64,000 bases of DNA from Perkinsus olseni. Taxonomy: Eukaryota > Perkinsozoa > Perkinsida > Perkinsidae. This document shows, one piece after another, positions 1 through 10,481 of this stretch. Location of the stretch: NCBI GenBank assembly GCA_013115135.1, contig JABANP010000195.1, positions 26,798 through 90,797 of the forward strand, read 5' to 3'. The first letter of the stretch is position 1, and each line of letters opens with the position of its first letter. Under the pieces are notes generated by a model. It was given only the letters and a program-made list of their open reading frames with translations, made no database searches and was not told the DNA's origin. Made by a program: the position numbers and the translations under genes.

Positions 1-2340
1 TTCTAGTTGTCAATCTCGGACGTGGCTCGGCTGTTCGCTGGCAATTTGCCGCCAAAAACTACTCTATACGTATTTCCTAATGTGACTAAGTTCAGCGTTC
101 TCTTCCCAGGATCCGTGTTCTAGATCCACTGTTGTGGGCATGCAGCAGGGGTTCCTCGGGCAAAGGATCCACGGCAAGGGTTGGTCGATTTGTTGATAGG
201 CAGAAGCTTCGTGAAAATTTTGACGCTCAGAATCGTTTGAGTAAAAGTGGACGTTCTTGCGTAATTCGCCTAAGCTGCTATGCTCAGTAGTTGTATAGTT
301 TCTGATATCGACACGCTCCCACAAAGGGAGTTCTTCTTCACGAAGGCCTTCCTCGACATGAATCGGAATGGCCCTGTTATTGTTCACGAAGAGAAGGACA
401 GCAGCAGGAGACCGATCGATCAGAATGGCGAGCGCTACCGACGCGAGAGGGACGACACTGAGATGATCAGATCGACTGGCGGCAGACCCGTTGAGGCTCG
501 AGGGAAGGTGATTGGAGCATCGGGCGTGTACGGATTAGCTCGATGTGATATCGCCGTTTCCGATGAAATCATGGTGATGCCGTCATCATCAGGCGAAGGG
601 CTGCTAATTCCTCACAGTACGAGGCTTGCTAGTCTTGATGTCACGCGGTTTTACGAGGTGTTGGAAATCGGCCGAACGGGAGCCCTCTCTGTATGGAAAT
701 AAAAATAGTTTATAAATGTATGGCGATAGTAATAATATGCCCCCTGGGACTGTCTACTTGTCTACTCAAGCGCGTGATTTCGTTCGTCTTCGATCGATAG
801 CTGCTGCGCCGTTCATTGCGCAGATTACAAGGACGTTCGGGTCTTAGATTCGGTCGTTTGGGTCTCTTTTCGAGATTAAAGAGCTGGGGAGTGCTGATGT
901 GGCTGTCATCGTCAGTTGAACTCACGGTATCGAGAGAGCATCGCTGAGAGTGTGTACAGCGATGATGATGACGAGAGCCGAAGCTTGAGGTATAGTAGTA
1001 GCGAGGATGGCAGTGAAGAGGGTTCGATGGCCGAGGCGGAAAGCAGGTGGGCTTGTTCACAGTTGGTGGGGTCGATGGGACTCTGGCAGTAGCGAAGCAA
1101 TCATGATTACCGATTTAGGAACAGCAGCGACATACCATAACATCCCTGAATCGGGGTTGTTATTATATATCGCTGTAGTTGCCCAAACCCTGGTCGTTCC
1201 TTGAGGAGACCAGGAATGCCAAACCTGTGGTTTTCATATCCTCTTTATCGAAGGCATATGCTCACTGGAGCGCTCTCATGTCCGCTGGCGTGCAGTGTGG
1301 GAATTGCGTTCGAGAATGCACGTCCTGGCCTTCAATCTCAACTACAGTCTGTATTGTCCGGACCTGTTGAACTCCAACCCGCCACCAATGGAAGCACCGG
1401 ACGTCTCTTGGTCAGGCCGGTTATCTGTCGCGTCCCCGCTCGTGATGGCCGCCACTCGTCAGTGCTTACCGTTGGTAGTCTCCGGAACGCCAAGAACAGA
1501 ACACAGGGGGAGGTGGCCTATCGTGCTGAGTGCCGTAGAGAGATACTGAGTAAGATGAAGTCCTCGTCAATATCGGATCGATTTTTGTCCGCTCTAGGAC
1601 CGGTCTATTAGCTTATACCCGGATAGGTCTGCACCGTGCGGGTCGGGTTCGCTCTTTTTGGAGGGCATGGGTATTGAAATTCGCCGCATTTGAATTCTCT
1701 AAAATCATTATGTGCCGCATTGAAGGCCTGTAATGCATTCAGACACGTACGCGGATCTACTGAGGGTGGGCGAGCTTTGGATCAACGGCAAGCCGACAAG
1801 ATGGCGGACCAGGGGTTATGGCAAGGAGGTGATGTGAGGATTCTACCGTTCATGAATCCCATTCTCGTTCGGCTGTACCCAGCGAAATTCTTCTGTCATA
1901 CGCTGGTCGATGAAGGCAGCTCTGGCTTGATGCTGTGAGGACGAAGGATCCGTTGTTAGGCGTGGTTCGACCACTTCGAGTTGGCCTTCCGTGCACGGCT
2001 TCGTGAGCTGGAACGTTCAGGACTCGTCCCTCACTGTGATTTGGCCAACGAGATAACACTAATCTACTGGGTAGGCCTATCGCTCATTTGGAGTATTCCG
2101 CTTCGCTCCGCTAGACGCCGATGCTTCTTCCTATCCAGATATGCAAGTTGACGTCTATAAACTACTGTTTATGGGAGATTTGCTCCTACATACAGCAGAC
2201 CCTCGAGAAATCACGTAGGCGGTCACGTCAGAACTCGCGATGGAGTTGTTCCTCGTAACGAGGAAGGACCTCGTTCAAGTGGACCTCACTCGAACCTCCA
2301 AAAATGACAACTGAATGGTACTGTAAACCTATATATCCGA
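1..2340. other. no recognisable gene
   Basis: Two overlapping open frames at the left end (280-702 on +, 140 codons, and 64-387 on -, 107 codons) both look protein-like in composition, but they conflict and neither matches a family I know. The rest has only short frames. One copy of the interspersed 12-mer sits at 2100-2111. I cannot support a gene here, although short exons of a multi-exon gene could be hidden. Confidence 0.4.
2100..2111 (-). repeat. GCGGAGCGAAGC 12-mer copy 1
   Basis: Exact copy (read on the minus strand) of a 12-mer found eight times in this window. This copy lies in sequence without a recognised gene. Confidence 0.75.
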
Positions 2341-2343
2341 AAT

Positions 2344-2441
2344 TTCAGCTCCTGAGTCGAAAAATTGAGTGTGTGAGCCCCGCCAAAATGAATACAGTCT
2401 TTAGATGGCGGGTACTGTAGCCATTTTTCGACTTGCGAGCC
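2344..2441. repeat. imperfect inverted repeat, about 34-nt arms
   Basis: The left arm (about 2350-2385, with GAGTCGAAAAA near its start and CCCCGCC at its end) is an imperfect reverse complement of the right arm (about 2404-2440, with GGCGGGTACTG at its start and TTTTTCGACTTG near its end). The loop is about 20 nt. It could be a decayed MITE-like element or a structured non-coding segment. No target duplication is evident. Confidence 0.5.
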
Positions 2442-2879
2442 CATTAGACCAATGGCCATCAATGGCGGAACCCCGAACCATTAGGCCCTCCTATAGCAGC
2501 ATCTCATACGAGTGAACACTGAAGCGGTCACCGCAGAATATTTCGCATCACTCGAAAACCTGCAAGCTAAGCTTTGTAGCAGCAATAGAGCTAATCTAGG
2601 GCACAGTGAAGGAGAATAGCGGAAGGGTTGGACTTTTCCGCGCCGGGTTTGCATGTGAGAGCCTCTCATTGAGGGGCTCTGCTCAGGAGAAAATAACTTT
2701 GGCAAGGCTGTTGCTACTAATATTAATAGCCTGGCTGTTGTAACCCCGGCAAGGGAGGGAGTTCCACTCGTGAACAGTTCAAAGGGAAGTATCAATCACT
2801 CTATCATCTTCTCACATCTTATCGCATCATCGTATCATCTTAACAATGTTTGTCTGGAACCTAGGATATTTGTCCGAGT

Positions 2880-3970
2880 TCACTGAGAGAACCTATCTGC
2901 GTTTTGTTTCGATTATTCTACTCGACTCGTACCATCCGATGAGGGGGATCGCTGTGGATTATTGCGGTCCGACCCCTACCACTTCTAGCGGTTCCAACAA
3001 CTGGCAGTAGTGGCAGTAGTCTACTGCCTGGTAACGATAAGACCTTTAAACACTATGGATGTTTCTATGCCCCACCGTAGGGAGCACCGCAATGGCAGCT
3101 GTGGGTGCAATTTAGCGCACTATCGTGTTGCGGCACGGAGCGCCCGCCTCCGTTCACTCGGATCTGGGACGTCATGTCAACAATTCCCTGCTATCGTAAG
3201 ATTGAACTACTCTGGCCAAAGAAGTTTCGATTGGGTTCATCGATAAGGTGAACGAAGAGCAGCTCCGCCATTGCTGTTAGTTGGGTGCGGTTCCCAAGGT
3301 TTCGCCTCAGGGGGAGGTCCTTGGGGCCCGCGTCATCGAGTATCACCGTAGGTCCGACCTGCTAGGTCGGGCCTCAATGCATCCTTGGTGGCAAAGGAGT
3401 CTGTGGCCCTCCCGAAGGCGGTTCAATCGGTTCTGCTCTTGAAGACGCTGGAACGGGCTGGACGATCTCTGTTCCATTTTTCAATTGGATGTGGCCCATG
3501 CCTTTAGGCATATTAGAGTGGTGCGCGCAGATCGCCCATTTTTGGATTTTCAGCACAAATCGTCGTATCCCGAGTAGAGGTTGGAAACCAACTCTTTATC
3601 ACCAGCCTTCATCAGGGCTACATTCATGAGAACTCATGAGGAGGGACGCTGGCTCTTGAGTGATGCCGCGAAGACTATTCCTCACCACTCCATCGTCGCC
3701 GAGAGGTTGGAATCGCCACACCATCTGTCGAGTACTCTCACGTTTATTTCACCAATCGTCACTTCGACGAGTCCCAGCTGCTCTGAGGGCAGTGTCCTCA
3801 GCGGGCTCAGCCGGCATCACCAGTCACGCCAAGACGCTGCTGGCCCAATTCCTGAGGATTCCATCTCAATTCAAGAGTATTTTCCTCCGAGAGAAAAATT
3901 GCCTCAAAGCAGAGCGATATGACGTCATGCATCTCCCATTCCTAATCAGGTATGGTTATCTTGGAGACCT
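2880..3970 (+). pseudogene. decayed retrotransposon, reverse transcriptase fragment
   Basis: Around 3450-3575 the + strand encodes a stretch containing LDVAHAFRHIRV followed by RADRPFLDF. This matches the shape of reverse-transcriptase motif A (hydrophobic, Asp, then an aromatic-containing helix) and its continuation. The frame is interrupted by stops and shifts before and after, so this is a fossil. I place it among LTR or DIRS-like retroelements only loosely. No LTRs or integrase could be recognised next to it. Downstream frames to about 3970 may be more of the same element. Confidence 0.45.
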
Positions 3971-3974
3971 TTGA

Positions 3975-4387
3975 CCCGCTGGACCCGACCGTATCGATCC
4001 TAGAATACTCCCTTACCCTGGTTGGCGCTGCGACCGGCAGTATATGCATGCGATGGACGAAGGATAATAATATCATGTACAACGGCCAGAGTCGGCTCAG
4101 TTGCGCAGCTCGCCCTCACCCAGCTGTGAGGTGCATCAGATTTTTGTAGGTACGTGAATCGACATGGACAGCGGAAATGTAAAGGCACCGTCGGAGGTGG
4201 AGGCCTTCAGGCCCGTCTACGACGTGGTAAGCTTATAGAAACAGTGAAATATTGTTTATTCTGCTCCCAGTCCATGGCTGTTGTCGGTGTCACCGTGTAA
4301 GGGGCCGCCGAAGATTGTATCACACTGGGAAGCTCGCACCTTCATGCGCCTTTTTCTGGCCTATAGAATATGAATAAAATTATATGA
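3975..4387. other. intergenic, nothing recognised
   Basis: Short frames only. AT-rich just before 4388 and could hold the upstream signals of the next gene. Confidence 0.4.
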
Positions 4388-5883
4388 ATGGTAACGGGTA
4401 AACATCTCGTAGAACTGACGAACGCGGATAAAATTATCCGGAGCAAGAGTATACGAAGATCACTGTCACCTGGCGTAAGGCACTTCCCCCTGGCCCTACC
4501 ACTGCTTCGTCAGGACATGGAGCTCATCGTCTCTCGGAGTATCGGAGATAGGCTCGCCAGTCGACTCAGTTGTTCTAATAAAGGCTTGGGCAAATGTACG
4601 ATGCTGCTGAGCTGACGTCTGGTGATCTTGCTTCTTTCTAGTTACGGACTCGTCATCGTTGGTGTCCGCCGCAGAGCCGTTGATGCCTCAAGGAAGCTCC
4701 AGTCTGAGACAGAGGAGTTACCCTGACCATGATTGGGCTGTCGAGAAACCACTGCTCGGGAGACAGGTATGCTCGGACAGATCCGACAGGCCGTCTATTG
4801 CGTGCTTCTCCAGGAGTCTGAAGGTTCTCATCCGCCCCGACGGGACAGCGCCGGTTCGACATATTCTGAATAGTAGGAGCGACAGTAGCTAGCATTGGTT
4901 ATTACTGGCTATCTTTCTAGCTCTGGAGCATCGGTTGAAGATGAATCGCGGGCCAGGAGGAAAGCGGGTGCACAGCAGCGACTGGACGAACTGCGCAGGT
5001 ATCTCACGACAGTTGGGCTGCTGTCGATAGGCGGGGTCTCAGCAGATATCGGAAATACATACGGACGTCGTCTGGCAATCTCCTGGAGGAGGTGACGCCG
5101 AGGGGCTCTCGGGAACCGGCGGGTGACAGAAAGCGGAGTGGAGAGAGCACTGATAGCTTGCATGCACCGCAAACACCCAGGCAGAGGTGAGGAACCAGAC
5201 CAGCTGTCCTGTCCCGTGCTGTAGCTCCAAGTAATATGCTGTGTATGGCTACCACTGAGTCGGCCTAGTGGTAAAGCCGCAGGCCAAAACTCGTGAGACC
5301 CGGGGTTCAGTACTGGGTAAAGGCCTCGGATCCGTGACATTATCGAAGGAAGTGATCTACGATACGGACTTTCTCGGAACTGCCTTCGAGTTCAATTCCC
5401 TGTCAAAAAAGGAATCTTAGTTTTCCAGGGTTATTCCCGTTAACACCATCACCGTCCCTCGAGAATCCTACCGATGTCGCTCATTAATTCTAGGTACAGC
5501 CGGACCGGGTCGCAACAGTCGATACCCGATGAGTTCGATGACCGATACAGCAGCGATGGCCGTGACCATCCTCGTCGCCCGACAGTACACAGACGTGGTG
5601 ACAAAACTCCCGGTACAGGTTCCACGGTGGCGAGTAAAAAATCCGTAACCTTTGCGTCCGAGGGTGAGCGAAGACTTGTTTCATCGACTTTGAGTAGTAG
5701 CAGCCACTTCAGGTTGCACTCCAGAGAGAGATCAACGGATGGAGGCCCGGCGGCGTCTGGCGCAACTGCAACAATATCGACGGTATGCCTGGCTGGGAGA
5801 GGTGAGCGTTCCTGTACTGCTGCTTCTTGAAGGTACATTAGAAACGAGCCAAAACTGCCAGACGCACCGGAGATGTTCGATGA
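4388..5883 (+). CDS. multi-exon gene, basic disordered protein with RVxF-like motif
   Basis: Eight exons join in phase. Introns: 4596-4641, 4767-4813, 4873-4920, 4999-5042, 5187-5493, 5664-5712 and 5802-5841, all GT-AG, six of them 40-49 nt. The protein is rich in Ser, Arg and Gly. It has a charged helical stretch (DESRARRKAGAQQRLDELRR) in exon 4, a KKSVTFA segment in exon 6 that fits the PP1-docking RVxF pattern, and a second helical segment (MEARRRLAQLQQYRRY) in exon 7; it ends KRAKTARRTGDVR. No known domain. The start is uncertain: ATG 4388 fits the first intron used here, while ATG 4594 would need a 20-nt intron. The long fifth intron carries a tRNA-like fossil. The function is not recognised. 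Confidence 0.6.
5254..5330 (+). pseudogene. tRNA-like fossil inside an intron
   Basis: A D-arm-like block (GGCCTAGTGGTAAAGCC) is followed about 30 nt later by a damaged T-arm (CCGGGGTTCAGTACTGGG). The anticodon arm and acceptor stem cannot be paired. It lies in the 307-nt intron 5187-5493 of the flanking gene, in the same orientation. I read it as a decayed tRNA or tRNA-derived element. Confidence 0.45.
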
Positions 5884-6125
5884 ACCACCTTAGCGTATCC
5901 CACCTTCCTGGTGACCTCTGTTATCCGTGGTTGTCATATACGATTATCGCTTTTTCCTACGCTCTTGTAGCATACCTCGCACTATAAGACAGTTTCCCGC
6001 TGTCCGCGTCGGCAAAGGTGAAGTTGTTTCATCCAAGTTTACAAATCATTTTCTGAGGAGTTTTGTGAAGGGGTCGAGTCCATTCAGTGATACTATAAGC
6101 TACTCACCCGTCAGTATTGCCTGAG

Positions 6126-6188
6126 GGTTCAAACGGGGCGTCTTGGCGCATAGCATCCCCGGTTCAAATCCGGGAATAGCACCCATGC
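6126..6188 (+). pseudogene. tRNA 3'-half fossil
   Basis: A perfect T-arm (CCCGG, TTCAAAT loop, CCGGG) is followed by AATAGCACC, as in the 3' half of a tRNA. No complementary 5' acceptor strand lies upstream, so this is a half or truncated tRNA. It sits between the gene ending at 5883 and the intact tRNA-Phe. Confidence 0.55.
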
Positions 6189-6511
6189 CCCTATTCATGC
6201 CAGGCTGCACTCAGGAATTTCCGCCATGGCCGTTGTACTGGTTGCTCGGAGCGACAATGACGCGACTGAGGGGAATGACGCGCGTTATCAATCGCGACAT
6301 GCTCTCCGATGAGACCGGCGGAGGCACGCTGAGACTCATCGTGACATGCAGATGCCGGTTATATACGAAGCCGAGCAAGTTCTAGCCAACCCGAGAAGCA
6401 ATAGTTCATGAATTGCCTATTCTTCAAGCTTCTGGAAGGACATTTACGTGCCGTTGACATGCGGGGTGTGATTTAAATCCGTAAGAGCTGAGTACTGATC
6501 ATGTATTTTCA

Positions 6512-6584
6512 GCCCAGATAGCTCAGTTGGGAGAGCGCCAGACTGAAGATCTGGAGGTCCTCAGTTCGATCCTGGGTCTGGGCA
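6512..6584 (+). tRNA. tRNA-Phe (GAA)
   Basis: A complete 73-nt cloverleaf. The acceptor GCCCAGA pairs with TCTGGGC and the discriminator is A. The D-arm has the A-box TAGCTCAGTTGGGAGAG. The anticodon loop is CTGAAGA (anticodon GAA), and the T-arm has the B-box AGTTCGATCCT. There is no intron. A TTTT run follows at once. Confidence 0.96.
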
Positions 6585-6588
6585 TTTT
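6585..6588 (+). terminator. Pol III T-run terminator of tRNA-Phe
   Basis: TTTT begins directly after the discriminator base of tRNA-Phe, the usual RNA polymerase III stop signal. Confidence 0.8.
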
Positions 6589-6863
6589 GGTTTACTAGGT
6601 AGTGTAAGACCTCTTTTCTTGGACGGCTCGTACCCCTTCTTACCAAGATCGGATCTCGGTCGGAACGTTCGTCAACCCACGCAATGGTCAATATTGGAGA
6701 GCAACGAGAGTGCCCACGGATCCATCAAGAAATACAGCGAAACCTCCAATGAGATATGATTGTGTGAGAGGGACAGGAGAACCGGAAGAGAACTTTTGGA
6801 GGGAAGCACCGGGGCAATACGACGGTTGGCGGCAACGACCTTGTCCTCCGTTAAAACTTTTGT

Positions 6864-6935
6864 GTCGCTATCGTCTAGTGGTTAGGACGTCACGTTGTGG
6901 CCGTGACAACCCCGGGTCAAATCCGGGTAGCGACT
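6864..6935 (+). tRNA. tRNA-His (GTG)
   Basis: The acceptor GTCGCTA pairs with TAGCGAC. The D-arm CGTC...GACG contains TAGTGGTTAG. The anticodon stem TCACG/CGTGA encloses loop TTGTGGC (anticodon GTG). The T-stem CCCGG/CCGGG is perfect. Two oddities are visible: the T-loop starts GTCAAAT instead of TTCAAAT, which damages the B-box, and the base after the acceptor is T. There is no T-run of four or more just downstream. It may still be functional. Confidence 0.8.
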
Positions 6936-7195
6936 AATTATTCGCATTTGTTGAGTGAGGAACCCGAACGAACATTGAAAGATACAACTTGATTGGTTCT
7001 CTCTCCGCCTGTTAAACAGTGCTATAGTAACACCACTCTCTCCTGTCAATGCTGGCAATCAACTGTCATGGGCTATCACAGTTGTCCAGGCAAGCCTCGT
7101 GACTTGACGGCCGCCAGAGCCATGTGCGCTTCGATCACCTCCCGACGCCTAGGATGCAGCCAACGACAAGTGACGTTTGGTCTGGAGAAGACCGC

Positions 7196-8362
7196 TCACC
7201 GCTGATCGGCACGCCGGTCAATCGCCTTCTGCCGGAGGATGAGTACTACTGTCAGGGCCATAGCAAGTCCGTAGGGTACAAGGGACGACACCTGATTGAA
7301 TGAAGGATATGCGGCGGGGGGTATCTCCACTCTGAGAACACACCACCCAAAATGACCCACCACACACGAGACCAAGAGGCCAGCCATGGTCGGATCCACG
7401 AAGGGCTCAACCTCTGAGAAGGCCACCAACGCGAAAGCCACTCCTGTACTCGATGAAGTTGGGAATGGGTGAATCACGCATGCGCCACCGGGTAGCGAAA
7501 CAAGCTGCGCCGTTGGAGGACCATCCGTCTCATTTCGATATACATCGGGGTAGTCGTAGATAGTGAGCTGTTCCAGATAAGGGGAGACCTGAAGTTACGA
7601 GCGGCGGCGTTGTTTGCGCTCCCATCATATCCGGAGTACGAGTTTGCACCGGGTCGAACTCTTTGCGAGTAGGCAACTGAACAAGCCGCCTCAGTATCTT
7701 ACTTCCCACACGAACTTGAGCTCCGTGGTTCCGTCAGAGCCGCTTACATCGACATAAGAAGCTAGAGGCTGCTTGGCCGAAACAACCGTGCCTTGCCTCG
7801 TTGTAAGGAAAACCCGGCTGTGGCCCTCGTCGGCCAGAGCTTCATCGACGAGAAGACTCGACAACGCTCGAACATCGATCGTAGCTCGGCCAACCAGAAA
7901 CGGCTCGCCCACGACAGCGGGGAACACACTCTTCCAAATCATCTAGGAACACACGAGAACAAGCGAGCAAGTTGTGGCAAGAGCCGACCGTGTAGACCGG
8001 GACTAGATATTGATTGCTGGCGTCCGGTCGGATAGTGGGACCCGCCCAAAGAGTAGGAGCTTCATTCGAGTCAAGTGGAGTATCAGACTCGTCGAGGGAA
8101 GAGCCTACCTAACTTCCTCCGACCACGATATCGCACCGCGTCTCGAAAGCTTACCAATCTCATACCATGCAGTAGAATGAGAGTCAAATGCCTCGCTCCG
8201 CTGTAGACACCCGAGAGAGCCAATCGAAAAGCACGAAGGTGCGTCACTTTGGAGTAGTATGCTCTCAACGGCCCCGCTGGGATTCTCGACGGCGCTAACC
8301 TGAATCGGATGATGTTCGGCGGCCGATACAGTGCTCCCGTTTTGCGGATCAGCGCACTGCAC
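7196..8362 (-). CDS. membrane protein with Cache-like ectodomain (3' part)
   Basis: Exons 8155-8362, 7989-8104, 7703-7942 and 7196-7588 join in phase across introns 8105-8154, 7943-7988 and 7589-7702. The joined protein reads through SNQYLVPVYT into VFPAVVGEPFLVGRATIDV, the strand-turn-strand pattern of double-Cache sensor domains (a conserved Tyr/Pro-Val-Tyr strand, then a gly-containing strand ending in Asp/Val). It continues with TTRQGTVVSA and ends in two hydrophobic segments, the last (LVPYGLAMALTVVLIL) followed by a short basic tail. No kinase or cyclase domain follows; the stop is at 7196. Upstream exons surely exist (for example 8400-8565, encoding VEPAFGQIEGLISVELAF), so the 5' end is unknown. 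Likely an extracellular ligand sensor or subunit; the ligand is unknown. Confidence 0.6.
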
Positions 8363-10481
8363 GACGGAATTACTGAGACTATATGTGGCGAGGTGGAGAA
8401 GGCGAGCTCGACGGAAATGAGGCCTTCAATCTGCCCGAAAGCCGGTTCTACTAGTTGCCGAATGGTGCCTGAAACGCTGAGACCCTACAAAGTGACCACG
8501 ATCGGCTACTGCGGACTCCACAAGGCTAAAGGAGATGCAATATGACTTGTGAATGCACAACAGTCCCGCATTTCAAGAGCCTCGGTATTTCAAAGAGGTT
8601 GAGCACGAGACTAGTGATCCCGTGGTCGCGGGTTCAAGCCCCGTCCATAGTGATAATCTTACACAAAAAATTAGTGTCATCGAACCCATTACCGTAATCA
8701 AACTCATCCGTGTATACCTGCTTCATTACGGCCCAATGAATGGTATCGCGTACTTGCATTGCAGCCCCGAGCCAACTCTGACCGAAGCACCCAACTGTGC
8801 GGATCCACAGCCTCGAGATTTAAGTACCGGTTACGTAGTAGGCGCGTTTAGTTACGAGGCGGAGACAATAGCACAATCGCGTCCGCTGAGCTCGGCGCTT
8901 CGCGAGCTAGATAGCAGAGTGCTGCAACCGTTCTGTGGTTGGTCAGTGCACATCGTCAGGTTTCGCAGTTTTATTTAGTTTTAAACCCATCCCTCCCACA
9001 CCTGCGTTGGAGGCTCTGGTGCGGTTTGTTACCGACCAGGTCTCGCGGGCCCATCATGCCCTGGCAAGCGCCGTGTCATGTGTATGCGTACCGCTGCCAT
9101 GATTGCGGCTGACCGATTCGCATGCCGGTGTCTGACGGACACCGTGTAGTGTTCGGTGCTTGCCCAGGGTCATGATAAGGCCGCTGCTGATTACCCAAAC
9201 TTCGCAGGTATGGTTGGAGACTCGTTAACTAATCAGATGAATCCAGCTTTTCCGAAGCGCTTTTTCAAGCGTAGAATTATGCAGGGCAGCAGCAACTCAC
9301 GGAGCGCCGAATGGCACATCTACATTATTGCGCTAGCACCTGTATTTCGGCCGTCACACGAGGACCAATGCCGTTGCGAAGAAAGATGTCCCGTTGCCTC
9401 TCCGCTGTAGTGGTGTAATGGAGGTTTGCCGCTATGATAAGTCCACTGCCGGCCATCATGCATAAAACCTAAGGACAGACCAGCGGCTGGTTACCAGCCC
9501 ACATCCCGATGGATATTGGCGGTGACTAACCGGTTTGAGAGATGTGGACACGAGAATGAGCATAGCTATGCTATGATAGCGAGAACAACAGGACAGGGTG
9601 GATACTCCTCGCTGGCCATCACACTACGGGGAGCAGCAAAGGTCCTTACCAGTACAAATCCTGTTATCCGCAGCAACTTCATATTGAAAGCGCCTGACTG
9701 TGCCGGCTGAGATTGGAAAAAGGTCAACGATGCTTGGTTGAGGGGCTGTGATTAGGTCCACTTACGCTGAAAAATCTCTCTGCTAGGCCTCCGGAAACAG
9801 GACGATCCTGATACGCTCCTCCCACTACTCGTGCTGCTGCAGCTCGGTCGCTGAGAGAAGACCTTCTGCAGCTGTAGTAGCAACTTTGCGTCAACGTACG
9901 CTAACTGGGCTCCAACCGAGCCTCGAATGTTCCGACTTCTGAGACCTTTGCTGCTTCCACTGCCTGAGCCAGAGCCGAACATCATCGCCGCCACGTTAAG
10001 CGAACGCGATGTAGGTACAATCTGATGCAAACAGAGACCGGCCTAGTGCTTCCAGAAGGATTCTTACAGCCCTTCTGTTCGCCACTTGAACTTGTGAGAA
10101 TCTTCTGCCACCTCTCTGGATTTTGACATCAGCGGCTGTGCTGTCATCCAGTGTTATATTCTTCTGTCCTTGCTCTCCTGTATTGATAAGTTATGAGCAG
10201 CTGTAAGCCAACGTGAATTCGTTCATACCTGGGGTCCCGTCGACAGCGTCTGAACCCGATGGCTGCTGACAGTGATTCCTTCGATCTCAAGACAGGCACC
10301 AACGGTTCACCTCTCGTGTTCCCTCGCGCTTGAATGCTTGAAATGCTTGAGAGAGCCTCCTCATCGCCCACAGAGATGAACAGTTGCCTGCCAATAGAGT
10401 CCCTCAACTAGTGTACCGTACACTGTGTACGCAACCTCGGTCAATCAGCAAGCAATGGTGCATAGCATGATACAGTGTAGG
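8363..10481 (-). other. probable upstream exons of the Cache-like gene
   Basis: A Cache-like exon is readable at about 8400-8565. Two further minus frames (9752-10030, with a GSGSGSGSS run and SVGAQLAYVDAKLLLQLQK; and 10144-10407) have protein-like composition and lie between this gene and the stop of the next minus gene at 10482. Splice joins could not be fixed, so they are listed as unresolved. Confidence 0.35.
8617..8665 (+). pseudogene. T-arm-like tRNA fragment
   Basis: CGCGGGTTCAAGCCCCGT forms a T-arm-like hairpin with B-box match GGTTCAAGCCC. No acceptor or D-arm is found. It lies antisense within the minus-strand Cache-like gene region, probably in an intron. Confidence 0.45.

Noticed and set aside
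64..702. Two overlapping open frames at the left end as genes
   Set aside because: They overlap on opposite strands, neither has family similarity, and no splice joins could be verified.
2405..2430. Partial resemblance of ACTGTAGCCATTTTT to a dinoflagellate/Perkinsus spliced leader (CCGTAGCCATTTTGGCTCAAG-like)
   Set aside because: The match fails in the second half, and no GT donor follows where the leader would end. It is part of an inverted repeat arm.
4594..4641. Start at ATG 4594 followed by a 20-nt intron
   Set aside because: A 46-nt intron from 4596 fits the same acceptor and the general intron size, with the start further upstream. The 4594 start remains possible but less likely.
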